Of a DNA stretch of 64,000 nt, positions 35,178-47,620 are shown in pieces. Where the stretch lies: positions 13,027,501 through 13,091,500 of the forward strand of contig CM072339.1 of NCBI GenBank assembly GCA_036874045.1, given 5' to 3'. The notes under the pieces were generated by a model, which saw only the letters and a list, made by a program, of their open reading frames with translations, did no database searches and was not told the origin of the DNA. The translations under genes were made by a program, and so were the position numbers. The stretch is from Cymodocea nodosa. Its lineage: Eukaryota; Streptophyta; Magnoliopsida; Alismatales; Cymodoceaceae. Within the stretch, counting starts at the first letter, position 1; every line of letters begins with the position of its first letter.

Positions 35178-36790
35178 TGTAGGATCGTATGGCTACACAA
35201 GAGGGGGATGAATTGTGTATCTTTAATATTTTCTGAAATATAATTGAAACTTTAAAACTCAAAAACAAGTCGAGACATTATTTTCATAAAATCATTTTTA
35301 TTCAAGGTTTCAATTACAATATACAATTCAATTTTCCTCAGAAATTGTAGATGCAATTATATTTCGATACCATGTATCATCTAAACAATTTCATAACTAC
35401 AAATAGAGAAAACTAATTTGCGGAATTTAAAACTTTTCTCCATGTTTGAGATCTTTCTTCTTCTACTTTTTCTTCTTCAGCAATTCTTCAATGACGAATA
35501 TCTTGTCTTTTCATGCTTCACCGAATTTGCTTTCTTATGATACTTCAAATCTTCAGTGACAAAAATCTTACCTTTTTATGCTACACTGAACTTTCTTCCA
35601 CTTGAGAGATTTTCCCCGAGAAGGTGTTTTTGATCCCTGAAAAAGATTTTTCTTTTAGTGTGCAGGGATGATTTGATCCTTGAAAAGATTTTTCGTTTTG
35701 TGTGCAAGGATAAATTGATCAACGAGAATTCTATGCCTTTTATACTGTATCTTCATTTCATGCATATCCTTCATGTTTAACCACCACCAGTTTTCCACTT
35801 CTCCACGTCTTTTCTTTTTCCTTCATCGAAACAGACACGTTCTAACCCACGTTTATATTTCGAATTTTCTTTAATTATCAGTCCTGGATCTCTGAAAAAT
35901 TTCCTGCAAAATAAACTTTCTCGTCCAAAAGTTTTTCATTAGTGTAATAAGAAGTTGTTACTTTAATGTTAACTAAACGAGTAACACAAGTATATATATA
36001 ACTTAACATTTCTAACTTAACAAGTTCCTCATGTGCCATTTCACGTGACAAGTACTGTAGCTAACTTAATGAATTATGTTTGTGGTGTTATGATAACTCA
36101 ATGAACCATCTCCGTTGTGTTATGATAACTCAACGAACCATCTCCGTTGTGTTATGATAACTCAACGAACTAATAATAAACAAATGTTTTTATAATAAGA
36201 ATTTTACCACGTGCAAAAATAACAACTTAAGTTTATAACACTAACCTAACGCGTTGCCTTAGTGTTCAATATAGTAACTCAACGCGTTTAGTTATGTTAA
36301 CTTAACGAGTTAAACATGTGCACCTCATGTGATACAATACAACATTCATAACTTATAATTTCACCACGTGTATAACACTAACTTAACGAGTTCGTCTCTT
36401 CTTTTACTCACTAACTTAACGAGTTATCACGTGACCTATTTTAACCTTTAAGCCTCTAACTTAACGAGTTCTCACGTGAACTCTATACAAACAAAACTCT
36501 AACTTAATGAGTTGTCTAAACGTGCACTGTTCATGATATAGAAGATATAACTTTAAAACATATCATGCTTTTCAATAAAAACACACGTTAACTTAATGTT
36601 TAGCTAAATGAGAAATTAATGCAACGAAACGACTAGTTATTAACTTCAGATTCAATACAGACAAGTATTTATATTAGTAAGCTTTTTCTGTATTAATTGA
36701 TGATTTTAGTTTCTTTTCACAAGCAATAGTAATTGAGCAAATATGATTATTTTCATTCAGCACACATCATCAAAACAAAAATACTCAACA
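35178..36790 (-). repeat. 5' LTR of Sirevirus copy #2
   Basis: 1.61 kb, minus orientation, TGTTGAGTAT at 36790 to CCTACA at 35178. A motif array of TAACTNNNCGA and CACGTG sites lies at about 35985-36520. The TATA box is at 35736-35744. Confidence 0.93.
35736..35744 (-). promoter_or_regulatory. TATA box in Sirevirus LTR (copy #2)
   Basis: TATAAAAGG on the minus strand, positioned as in the other LTRs downstream of the U3 motif array. Confidence 0.65.
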
Positions 36791-39700
36791 ATGTTGCAGG
36801 AGGAAACAACATCAAAATGGATCTTGGACATTGGAGCGTCAAGTCACATGACCGGACAAAAAAGTCTATTACAAAATTTTACAAATACCATGAAAGGAAG
36901 TGTAACATTTGGAAACAAAAGCAAAGATAAAATCATAGGTATGGGCAATGTTCAAATAACTCATACTTGTGTTATTTCGAATGTACTATATGTAGAAAAC
37001 CTAGGATTTAATTTGCTGAGTGTCATAAAACTAATTGAAAATGGATATTATGTAGTGTTCGAAGATAATGTATGCAAAATAATTGATAAAAATACAGATA
37101 AAATTAAGTTTATTGCTAAAAGAAAAGGTTCTGTATGTATTTTATCTTTACCTTCTGAGGCAGTTGATTTAAATTCATGTTTGCTAGCTGAAACTAGTGA
37201 TGCATATCTATGACATAGAAGGATTGGGCATATAAATATGAGACTGTTACATAAACTATCTAGAAAACATTTAGTGAGAGGTTTACCAAAGATTAAATAC
37301 TCAAAGAACTTTATGTGTGATGCATGTGAGTTAGGTAAACTTCACAAATACTCTTTTAAATCCAAAACTGATATTTCAAGCAAGAGAGTCTTAGAACTTA
37401 TACATATGGATCTATTTGGACCAACAAGAATTGTGAGTCTTGGTGGTAAACGGTATGTATTTGTTTTAGTAGATGACTTCTCTAGATACACTTAGGTATA
37501 TTTTCTAGCATCTAAGATAGAAGTTTTTGAAAAATTTAAAATGTTTTGCAATTTTGTTCAAAATGAGCAGAGTGTCTCTATTCAAAAACTTAGGAGTGAT
37601 CATTGAACTGAATTTGATAATGATCAAATGGATAACTATTGTAATGAGCATGGCATTGATCACAGATTTTCTTTTCCAAGAGTACCGTGTCAAAATGGTG
37701 TTGTTGAGAGAAAGAATAGATCACTTCAAGAAATGGCCAGAACTATGTTGAATGAACATAAGTTACCTCAGAATCTTTGGGCTGAAGCACTAAATACAGC
37801 TTGTTATGTTATTAACAGAAGTCATTTAAGACCTCATGTTAATAAAACTCCTTTTGAAATTATGTTTAATAGGGTTCCAAAAATTTCCTATATGAAACCA
37901 TTTGGCTGCAAGTGTTTTATTCTTAATACTAAGGATAAAAGGGATAAATTTCAAGCCAAATCGGATGAAGGAATTTTTGTAGGTTACTCTACTAGAAGTA
38001 AAGCCTATAGAGTATATAACAAGACTTCTAGGACTATTGAAGAAACCCTCCATGTAAGCTCCAATGAAAATTCTCTTAGAGAATCTCAATCTAAAGCTGA
38101 TAATGATGATATGATCAATTTTCCAAATGAGTTAGAGATCAATAGAGAGATTGATGATTTATCTGAGAAAATCAAAAATATGAACTTAAATGATCAAACT
38201 AATGATGAAAGTGATAGACTTTCAGATGTTGATGAGAATATTGAGGAAAATCAGAGAAATTGGCGTTATTCTTCATCACATCCCATTACTCAAGTCATTG
38301 GTAATATTAATGAGGGAGTTAAAACTAGAGCTTTAGTAAATTTAAATAGTATGTGTATGTTTGTTTCTATGGTGGAACCAAGGAATATACAAGAAGCATT
38401 ATCTGATGAAAATTGGATAGTGGCAATGCAAGAAGAACTAAATCAATTCATCAGAAATGATGTATGGGAATTAGTCTCTCCACCAGAAAATCAGTTTATA
38501 ATAGGTATAAAGTGGATCTTTAGAAACAAAACTAACAAAACTGGTCAAATTATAAGGAATAAGGCTAGATTAGTTGCACAAGGGTATACACAGGAAGAAG
38601 GATTAGATTATGATGAAACATTTGCTCCTGTGGCTAGGTTAGAAAGTATTAGAATATTATTGGCCTATGCTTGTTATATGGATTTTAAATTATATCAAAT
38701 GGATATAAAGAGTGCATTTCTAAATGGTTTAATTAATGAAGAAGTCTATGTAAAACAACCACCTGGATTTGAAGATATTAAAAATCCTCACTTTGTGTAT
38801 AAATTGAAGAAAGCCTTCTATGGTTTGAAGCAAACACCTAGATCATGGTATGAAAGATTGTCTACTTTTTTAATAGAAAAAGACTATATCATGGGAAAAG
38901 TGGATCATACTCTATTTATTAAGAGAGATGGTAAAGATCAGATTGTTGTTCAAATATACGTGGATGATATAATCTTTGGAGCAACCTCTAATAAGTTGAT
39001 AGAAATATTCTTTGAAGAGATGACTAATCAGTTTGAAATGAGTATGATAGGTGAACTTTCATATTTTCTAGGACTTCAAATTAAGCAAATGGATAAAGGT
39101 ATATTTTTAAATCAGGAAAAATATGCAGATGAAATGCTTAAGAAATTTAATTTTAATGATACAAGGATTCGAGGAACTCCTATGAGTACTACTTTAAAGT
39201 TAGATATTGATGACATAGGAAAATCTATAGATCAAAGAAAATACAGAAGTATGATTGGTTCTTTACTTTATTTGACTGCTAGTAGACCTGATATTATGTT
39301 TGTTGTGTGTGTTTGTGCTAGATTTCAATCTAATCCTAAAGAATCACACTTAATTGCAGTTAAAAGAATATTTAGATATATACAAGGAACTAAAAATTTC
39401 GGACTCTATTATTCTAAGGATAGTTCAATAGATCTTATAGGATATACTGATGCTGATTATGCAGAATCTAAATCTGATAGAAAGAGTACTAGTGGCACAT
39501 GTCAATTATTGGGAAATAATTTGGTGTCATGGTTTAGTGAAAAGCAAAATTGTGTAGCACTTTCTACTACAGAAGCTGAATATGTTGCTGCTGCACTATG
39601 TTGCACTCTGATTCTGTGGATAAGGCAAACTTTAGAAGATTTTGGATTATCTTATGATACAACTGAGATTTATTGTGATAGTAGTTCTGCAATAAATCTT

Positions 39701-39907
39701 TCTAAAAATCCTGTATTACATTCAAGAGCAAAGCATATAGAGGTTAGACATCATTTTATAAGAGATAACGTAATTAAAGGAAAAATTAAATTAGAATTTG
39801 TGTCTAGTAAAAATCAATTAGCTGATATATTTACAAAACCTCTAGACGAAAATACATTCTGCAACATTAGATTAAATTTAGGTATTTGTAGGCTATGTGA
39901 TGTGTAA
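36791..39907 (+). pseudogene. Pol of copy #3: protease, integrase, RT, RNase H
   Basis: The most complete Sirevirus pol here. The protease reads LDIGASSHMTG (DSGA changed to DIGA). A TGA at 37211-37213 replaces the pre-integrase Trp, a TAG near 37495 replaces the Trp of SRYTW, and a TGA near 37605 replaces the Gly of SDHGTEF. From 37628 a 759-codon frame is open: integrase QNGVVERKN and C-terminal region; RT with ARLVAQGYTQEEGLDYDETF and QIYVDDIIFGAT (intact YVDD); RNase H with DADYAESKSDRKS and STTEAEY; and the C-terminal DIFTKPLDEN and GICRLCDV before TAA. RT and RNase H look undamaged, but the three upstream stops prevent a full polyprotein. Confidence 0.93.
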
Positions 39908-41494
39908 AATGCTTAAACTCCACATAAAAAGATAAATATTATTGATGATGTTGTTCACCTCATAAATATTATATACTTAATATAAATATCTAAAGTAATA
40001 TGTAAACTGCTGCTTAAGATACTATGTATTTATTGTAAAATCATAGTAGTATCTTATTGATTTTAAGTAGTTTATCAATTTTAATGGTTTTTACGATTTT
40101 AAGTGGAAGTGTAAATGAAAAACATTAAATACTTCTGACATTCTGAAATTTTGATTAAATGTTTTCTTTGAATCAAGGAAAATGCATATGATCATGCATA
40201 AATTTGACTTAATTGATTAAACTTGTAGAATAAGTTATATGTAACTCATCTTAAACTGTTAATCAAAAGTATAAGCTTATTGAAATTGATTCATATTCTC
40301 AGTATAATCATAGAAGTAAAAATTGTATGAGATTTGTGTTTTATTGCATCTGTATTAATGGAATACATATATACTGTGCTTAAAATGAAAAGTGCTTACA
40401 AAGTGAAAATCTTTGAGAGTTTATTGATCAGTTTGATCACGAGGCTTTTGTACTTGAGCAGATAGGTATGTAAGGATTGTTGTCCTCAACAAGGATTCTT
40501 TAAATCTGGCAACCTAAGGTCCTGATTAGATCTGGGATTGTTGACTGAAAGCTCATTACATGGGTACATTAGAAAGTTCTTGTATGATTCAAGCTTTTCA
40601 AACAAACTTTTAAAGAAAATTATCAATATTTACTATTTTGAAAAGAAAAAGTTGTTTCATTAATTACAGATATCTTTGAATTACATATAGTTTATACCAA
40701 TATGACTACTGATTTATTGAATCAACATTAGTACTTTTGAAAACGTTTATTTGAGATACATTCTTTTATTCTCCTTGAATTAATCGAATTGAGTTCAAAG
40801 TTGTGTTTTGATTCATATACAGTAGGAATTGATTCTGGAAATCATTTTTGATGATGTCAGGATAACGGAAGTCTCTGAAAATAAAATGTAAAAGTATAGT
40901 TATACTTGACATCTATTGTCACTACAAGTATATTTTGTATTTTGATTGAATATATTTGAAGTATATTTGTAGGGGGAGCATTAACAATGTCAAAAACAGA
41001 TTAATATAATTTAAAATACAAATCTTAGTTAATCTGAATTAATGTCCTCTTAAAATCTTGATGAAATAATTTAAAAAGACAAATAAACTATTCTAGATTC
41101 AAAAGACAAAATGTTCAAATAGTTTACAATGTTCTCAAGATAATGTTAAGTTTAGCATGTGTGTTGTTTTCGGAAGGTTTTAGTTGGAAGCATCTTAAAC
41201 TTGTTTAAGTGTACTAACTAGACGTTATATTAGATAAGGTAACGTGTAAAACTACCTTTAGACAGCGTTTTACTTGTTAGGTTAGTTAACTCAACGAGTT
41301 ATACTTGAATATTTCGGGTACCTCGATTGAATAAACTTTATTCAATATTTATTTAATTTCTAAACCCGACTTATCTTCACGTTGAGTTATACGCCTAAAA
41401 ACCCTATTTAAACACTTATAACACAAGGACTTAGGTTATTTGTAAACTTTGTCAAGAAAATCTTTACCGCTTGTTGGTGTTACAACCTGCGACG
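39908..41494 (+). other. Pol-to-env spacer of copy #3
   Basis: 1.6 kb without a gene, conserved with 3826-5394 and 46034-47620, and in part with 53640-54530. It holds GTAGGGGGAG near 40972 (internal polypurine tract) and, 200 bp before the env ATG, GTTAACTCAACGAGTTATAC, the LTR-type motif. It may carry RNA signals or a promoter for env; this is inference. Confidence 0.75.
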
Positions 41495-43765
41495 ATGGTC
41501 TCCAAGTTCTACAAAGGTCGTGGAAGAGGAAAAGGCAAAAGCTGAAGAGATGCAAAAGGAAAAGAAATAGAGAATGATGAAGTTCCACGTACTTGGTTCA
41601 AGAAAATATTTTGAGTGGACAAAAGGTTAGAAGAACTTTATAGAGATTACTTCTTTTCTCAGGATATATTAGATGAAGTTAGACAAGAACTTCAACATAC
41701 TGATGCAAGTGTTACATACATGGGTATTCAAAGTAAATATGATAGAGAATACAGAATGAAATGTGTTGAGATTGCATTTTTGGAACAGTATGCAAAATAT
41801 TTGGAAAAAGGTGTAGGTTCATCAAATAGAACTCCTCAAACTCCTATAAACGGTACAAGACTACATGCATTTGAGGAAGAGCATGAATCAGCTATCTCTA
41901 CTCCTTTATATTCAAAACAAGTAGAATCAGATATTGCTGTAGACAAAACAAATGCTGATAGTCTTCAAAAGGTCGTTGCAATAGAAAGTACCTTAGAAGA
42001 ATTAAAGCAGAAAACTTTTATGGAGCAATTTGAAAAGAAAACAGCAATACTTGAAAGGAGAAACAAAAATGTTATAGAAGAAGGAAAGTCAAAAAAATTA
42101 TGTCTAAGGAAACAAAGTTTATTGAAAAAGGAAAATCAGATAAAAATTTATTTTCAAAGGACAATGTATGTCTAGACATTGTACCTTATTGTGCATCTGA
42201 TAAACTCATCAGTTCCGAACACACTGAAACTGATGAAGATAATGAGACTTTATTTTCCCTTGCTAGAAAGCTTGAGAAGAAATCCAAGTCAAATATAAGC
42301 TCAAGTTTTTCTATTAATACAAGTCCTGATGATGTAGAAATTGACAAATCAGAGCATCAGGCACCTGACATTGAACAAGTTATTGCAGATATAATTGACA
42401 ATGTTTAGGCAGTAACTAGTTCAAATGCTGAATTGTCTGGAGTAGCAAATATTGAAATTGTTAAGACTCCAGAAGAGCTAAAAGTTAACCAGCCTTCTAC
42501 GGAATCTATAGAAGCAGAGTTTGAGAATTCACAGCATGAATCAATTGAAATATCTGTTGAACAAAATGAACAATTACAGACAGATACACCGGCTGTAGAA
42601 TTTGTAGAAAAATTGTACTCTGAACATTCTATAGAGATTGAATAGATGAATGTTGAGCATATTGACAATGTTCCTAACACTGTTGAAGTTGAAGAATCAA
42701 GCTTACCTGAGCAGCTTCAGGATAATATTTTGGATGAGGAACAACATGACATTCATTTTGGAGAAGAGGTTCCTGAAGATGAATTAAACTCTAAATCACG
42801 GCTTCAAGTATCACCTTCTTTGTGTACAATGTTAAACATTCAAGGTAATACAATTCATTTTAGATCTGAAGAAGCATTGTAGAAATACAATAATCTGATT
42901 ACATGTCAGATTCTGCATGGTCGTCCTATAAAATTCAGAAATTTGATAGACATAAGAGATCTGTTTGAGTTTCAAGGCCTCATTAAATTCTTGTCAGTAG
43001 GAACGAAATGGAAGCAATACACAGAGCTTATTGTAGCTTTTTATAGCAATCTGGTTAAGAATGGAAATTTTTTGAAAACTCAAATAAATGAACAGGAGTT
43101 TATATTGTCTCCTGAATTAATTTTTTGAAGTTTTAGGATTAAAGAATGAAAGTGTTGTTGTTACCAATAGATTTGACATGATAAGACAACTAGAATAGAA
43201 CATTTAGTCTTTATCAAAACTTCCAGATGTATATTCTGAAATGAGATTAATGGAAAATCTGAATGTAGAGGCAAGGTTTATTGCAAATATAGTACATGCA
43301 AATTTATTTCAGAGAGTTGGACACAATATGGAATTCAGCAGAAGTTGTTTATATGCAACTTATAGCTTGCTGAATAGAATTCAAATCAATTGGTTTGATG
43401 TTTTCACTTCTCAACTACAGCATATGAGTTCAAAGTTATTTTATGGTGATGCTGTATGTAGACTCATTGCAAGCCAATTGAATTTATCTGACTGGCCCTT
43501 TGAAACTAAAGGCATGTGAGCATTTAGTGTCAAAGATTTGCAAAAATTCCAGGCCATGCATAAACCTCAACGACAACAACAACAACCTGATACAGACCAT
43601 ATACAACAACAACAACAACAACAAAGTTATTCAGTTCAAGCAGAACAGCAAACCCAGCTACCTCCTGACTTAGATGTAGTGCTTAACGACATCAGAAATG
43701 ATATTAGGCATCTAGGAGATAAAATATGTAATGCTATAAGTGATATACTTAGGAGGGGTCGCTAA
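41495..43765 (+). pseudogene. Env-like ORF of copy #3 (broken)
   Basis: ATG at 41495 (MVSKFYKGRGRGKGKS), then TGA at codon 17 (41543-41545), as in copy #4. Further damage relative to copy #4: TGA at about 41612, a 1-bp loss near 42055, TAG near 42406, 42643 and 42880, an extra T near 43125, TAG near 43196 and TGA near 43517. Domains as in copy #4: N-terminal helix module, acidic middle, conserved C-terminal domain, CAA-repeat-encoded glutamine tract (43570-43625) and final DILRRGR. Confidence 0.9.
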
Positions 43766-44264
43766 CTGTTTTTGTTTTTTTCTGAATACAAAATGTAATG
43801 TTTGTATTACTTGTTTGATTCATTGAACAATACATTTTTTTGTAAATGTCTTCGATTATTATTCTTGTTTACAAAAAGAGTTGTTGTAATTATATCTCTT
43901 ATATATGTATATATATTCTTTGTAATTATCTTTTTGATTAATGACAAAAAGGGGGAGAAATATTATAAAAAGATGATTATGATCTTAATTGCATATATAT
44001 ATTATAAAAGGAGATGTTATTTAAATGGTTATTGTAATCTGATAGATGATAATTAGAAAACTGATACTTATATAATTATTTACATTTGAGAGTTTTAGTT
44101 CTGAGAGGTAAAATTTACACAAACAATAGAAATAAGCTTAAGTGAACTTAAGTCAACAAACAAGTTTGTTGAATTAAAGTTAACCCAACGAAGGTGCTTT
44201 GTTGAGTTATACATATTTCATAATTGATTTAATATAGTTTTGTCATCATCAAAAAGGGGGACAT
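43766..44264 (+). other. 3' untranslated region of copy #3 with two polypurine tracts
   Basis: AAAAAGGGGGAGAA near 43948 and AAAAAGGGGGACA at about 44251-44263, the latter abutting the LTR. Between them is AT-rich DNA with one copy of the 45-bp unit that is triplicated in copy #4. No gene. Confidence 0.8.
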
Positions 44265-45636
44265 TGTTGAGTATTTTTGTTTTGATGATGTGTGCTGAAT
44301 GAAAATAATCATATTTGCTCAATTACTATTGCTTGTGAAAAGAAATTAAAATCATCAATTAATATAGAAAAAGCTTACTGATATAAATACTTGTCTGTAT
44401 TAGATCTGAAGTTAATAACTAGTCGTTTCGTTGCATTAATTTCTCATTTAGCTAAACGTTAAGTTAACGTGTATTTTTATTGAAAAGCATGATATGTTTT
44501 AATGTTATATCTTATGTATCATGAACACTGCACGTTTAGACAACTTGTTAAGTTAGAGTTTTGTTTGTATAGAGGTCACGTGAAAACTCGTTAAGTTAGA
44601 TGCTTAAAGGTTAAAATAGGTCACGTGATAACTCGTTAAGTTAGTGTTATACACGTGGTGAAATTATAAGTTACAAATGTTGTATTGTATCACGTGAGGT
44701 GCACATGTTTAACTCGTTAAGTTAACATAACTAAACGCGTTGAGTTGCTATATTGAAAACTAAGGCAACACGTTAGGTTAGCGTTATAAACTTAAGTTGT
44801 TATTTTTGCACATGGTAAAATTCTTATTATAAAAACATTTGTTTATTACTGGTTCGTTGAGTTATCATAACATAACGGAGATGGTTCGTTGAGATAGCAT
44901 AACACCACGGACATAGTTCGTTGAGTTAGCTACAGTACTTGTCACGTGAAATGGCACATGAGGAACTCGTTAAGTTAGAAATGTTAAGTTATATATATAC
45001 TTGTGTTACTCGTTTAGTTAACATTAAAGTAACGACTTCTTATTACATTGATGAAAAACTTTTGGACGAGAAAGTTTATTTTGTAGGAAATTTTTCAGAG
45101 ATCCAGGACTGATGATTAAAGAAAATTCGAAATATAAACGTGGGTTAGAATGTGTGTGTTTCGATGAAGGAAAAAGAAAAGACGTGGAGAAGTGGAAAAC
45201 TGGTGGTGGTTAAATGTGAAGGATATGCATGAAATGAAGATACAGTATAAAAGGCATAGAATTCTCGTTGATCAATTTATCCTTACACACAAAACGAATA
45301 ACCTTTTCAAGGATCAAACCATCCCTGCACACCAAAAGAAAAATCTTTTTCAGGGATCAAAAACATCTTCTCGGGGAAAATCTCTCAAGTGGAAGAAAGT
45401 TCAGTGAAGCATAAAAAGGTAAGATTTTCGTCACTGAAGATTTGAAGTATCAAAAGAAAGCAAATTCAGTGAAGCATGAAAAGACAAGATATTCGTCATT
45501 GAAGAATTGCTGAAGAAGAAAAAGAAGAAGAAGAAAGATCTCAAACAAGGAGAAAAGTTTTAAATTCTGCAAATTAGTTTTCTCTGTTTGTAGTTATGAA
45601 ATTGTTTAGATGATATATGGTATCGAAATATAATTG
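44265..45636 (+). repeat. LTR between copies #3 and #4 (U5 end lost)
   Basis: Starts TGTTGAGTAT at 44265 and matches 50479-51900. It ends early, at ATAATTG (45630-45636), where it jumps into integrase sequence; about 175 bp of the 3' end, with the terminal CCTACA, is missing. A motif array lies at about 44540-45000, with a TATA box at 45246-45254. It may be the 3' LTR of #3, the 5' LTR of #4, or one LTR shared by a tandem pair. Confidence 0.88.
45246..45254 (+). promoter_or_regulatory. TATA box in the middle LTR
   Basis: TATAAAAGG, equivalent to 51525-51533 in the downstream LTR. Confidence 0.65.
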
Positions 45637-46033
45637 ATAAAAATACAGATGAAATTAAGTTTATTGCTAAAAGAAAAGGTTCTGTATGTATTTTATCTTT
45701 ACCTTCTAGTGTAGTTGATTTAAATTCATGTTTGCTAGCTGAAACTAGTGATGCATATCTATGACATAGAAGGATTGGGCATATAAATATGAGATTGTTA
45801 CATAAACTATCTAGAAAACATTTAGTGAGAGGTTTACCAAAGATTAAATACTCAAAGAACTTTATGTGTGATGCATGTGAGTTAGGTGAACTTCATAAAA
45901 ACTCTTTTAAATCCAAAACTGATATTTCAAGCAAGAGAGTCTTAGAACTTATACATATGGATCTATTTGGACCAACAAGAATCATGAGTTTTGGTGGTAA
46001 ATGGTATGTATTTGTAGGCTATGTGATGTGTAA
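45630..46033 (+). pseudogene. Pol remnant of copy #4 (integrase N-terminal part)
   Basis: Begins inside the pre-integrase region, carries the shared TGA at 45762-45764, the zinc-finger region (GHINMRLLHKLSR, CDACELG) and the first part of the integrase core (HMDLFGPT). It then jumps at GTATTTGT to the final codons of pol (the GTAGGCTATGTGATG stretch) and their TAA. No protease, RT or RNase H remains. Confidence 0.9.
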
Positions 46034-47620
46034 AATGCTTAAACTCCACATAAAAAGATAAATATTATTGATGATGTTGTTCACCAAATAGATATTATAT
46101 ACTTATTATAAATATCTAAAATAATATCTAAACTGCTGCTTAAGATACTATGTATTTATTATAAAATCATAGTAGTATCTTATTGATTTTAAGTAGTTTA
46201 TCAATTTTAATGGTTTTTACGATTTTAAGTGGAAGTGTAAATGAAAAACATTAAATACTTCTGACATTCTGAAATTTTGATTAAATGTTTTCTTTGAATC
46301 AAGGAAAATGCATATGATCATGCATAAATTTGACTTAATTGATTAAACTTGTAGAATAAGTTATATGTAACTCATCTTAAATTGTTAACCAAAAGTATAA
46401 GCATATTGAAACTGATTCATATTCTCAGTACAATCATTGAAGTAAAAATTGTATGAGATTTGTGTTTTATTGCATCTATATTAATGGAATACATATATAC
46501 TGTGCTTAAAATGAAAAGTGCTTACAAAGTTAAAATCTTTGAGAGTTTATTGATCAGTTTGGTCACGAGCCTTTTTTACTTGAGCAGATAGGTATGTAAG
46601 GATTGTTGTCTTGAACAAGGATTCTTTAAATCTGGCAACCTAAGGTCTTGATTAGATCTGGGATTGTTGACTGAAAGCTCATTACACAGGTGCATTAGAA
46701 AGCTCTTATATGATTCAAGCTTTTCAAACTAACTTTTAAAGAAAATTATCAATATTTACTATTTTGAAAAGAAAAAGTTGTTTCATTAATTACAGATATC
46801 TTTGAATCGCATATAGTTTATACCAATATGACTACTGATTTATTGAATCAGCATTAGTACTTTTGAAAACGTTTATTTGAGATACATTCTTTTATTCTCC
46901 TTGAATTAATCGAATTGAGTTCAAAGTTGTGTTTTGATTCATATATAGTAGGAATTGATTTTGGAAATCATTTTTGATGATGTCAGGATAACATAAGTCT
47001 CCGAAAATAAAATGTAAAAGTATAGTTATACTTAACATCTATTGTCACTACAAGTATATTTTGTATTTTGATTGAATATATTTGAAGTATATTTGTAGGG
47101 GGAGCATTAACAATGTCAAAAACAGATTAATATAATTTAAAATACAAATCTTAGTTAATCTGAATTAATGTCCTCTTAAAATCTTGATGAAATAATTTAA
47201 AAAGACAAATAAACTATTCTAGATTCAAAAGACAAAATGTTCAAATAGTTTACAATGTTCTCAAGATAATGTTAAGTTTAGCATGTGTGTTGTTTTCGGA
47301 AGGTTTTAGTTGGAAGCATTCGAAACTTGTTTAAGTGTACTAACTAGACGTTATATTAGATAAGGTAACGTGTAAAACTGCCTCTAGACAGCGTTTTACT
47401 CGTTAGGTTAGTTAACTCAACGAGTTATACTTAAATATTTCGGGTACCTTGATTGAATAAACTTTATTCAATATTTATTTAATTTCTAAACCTGACTTAT
47501 CTTCACGTTGAGTTATACACCTAAAAACCCTATTTAAACACTTATAACACGGGGACTTAGGTTATTTGTAAACTTTGTCAAGAAAATCTTTCCCGCTTGT
47601 TGGTGTTACAACCTGCGACG
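46034..47620 (+). other. Pol-to-env spacer of copy #4
   Basis: Full-length and near-identical to 39908-41494, including GTAGGGGGAG near 47095 and GTTAACTCAACGAGTTATAC near 47410. No gene. Confidence 0.75.

Larger units (their letters stand above)
31546..36790 (-). mobile_element. Sirevirus copy #2, 5' half only
   Basis: The minus strand reads LTR (36790-35178), PBS, gag, linker, protease and integrase, breaking off inside the integrase C-terminal region at about 31547 where similarity to the other copies stops. RT, RNase H, env and the 3' LTR are absent. The LTR edge at 36790 joins directly to plus-strand pol of copy #3. Confidence 0.9.
36791..45636 (+). mobile_element. Sirevirus copy #3, 3' part
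   Basis: Plus strand: protease, integrase, RT, RNase H, 1.6-kb spacer, env-like ORF, 3' untranslated region with polypurine tracts, and an LTR from 44265. The 5' LTR and gag are absent; the protease start abuts the inverted LTR of copy #2. Its LTR runs into copy #4 and may be shared with it. Confidence 0.9.

Noticed and set aside
42405..42680. Minus-strand Ser/Cys-rich frames in env (also 48484-48807)
   Set aside because: Antisense shadows of the acidic middle of the env-like gene; composition follows from the sense strand.
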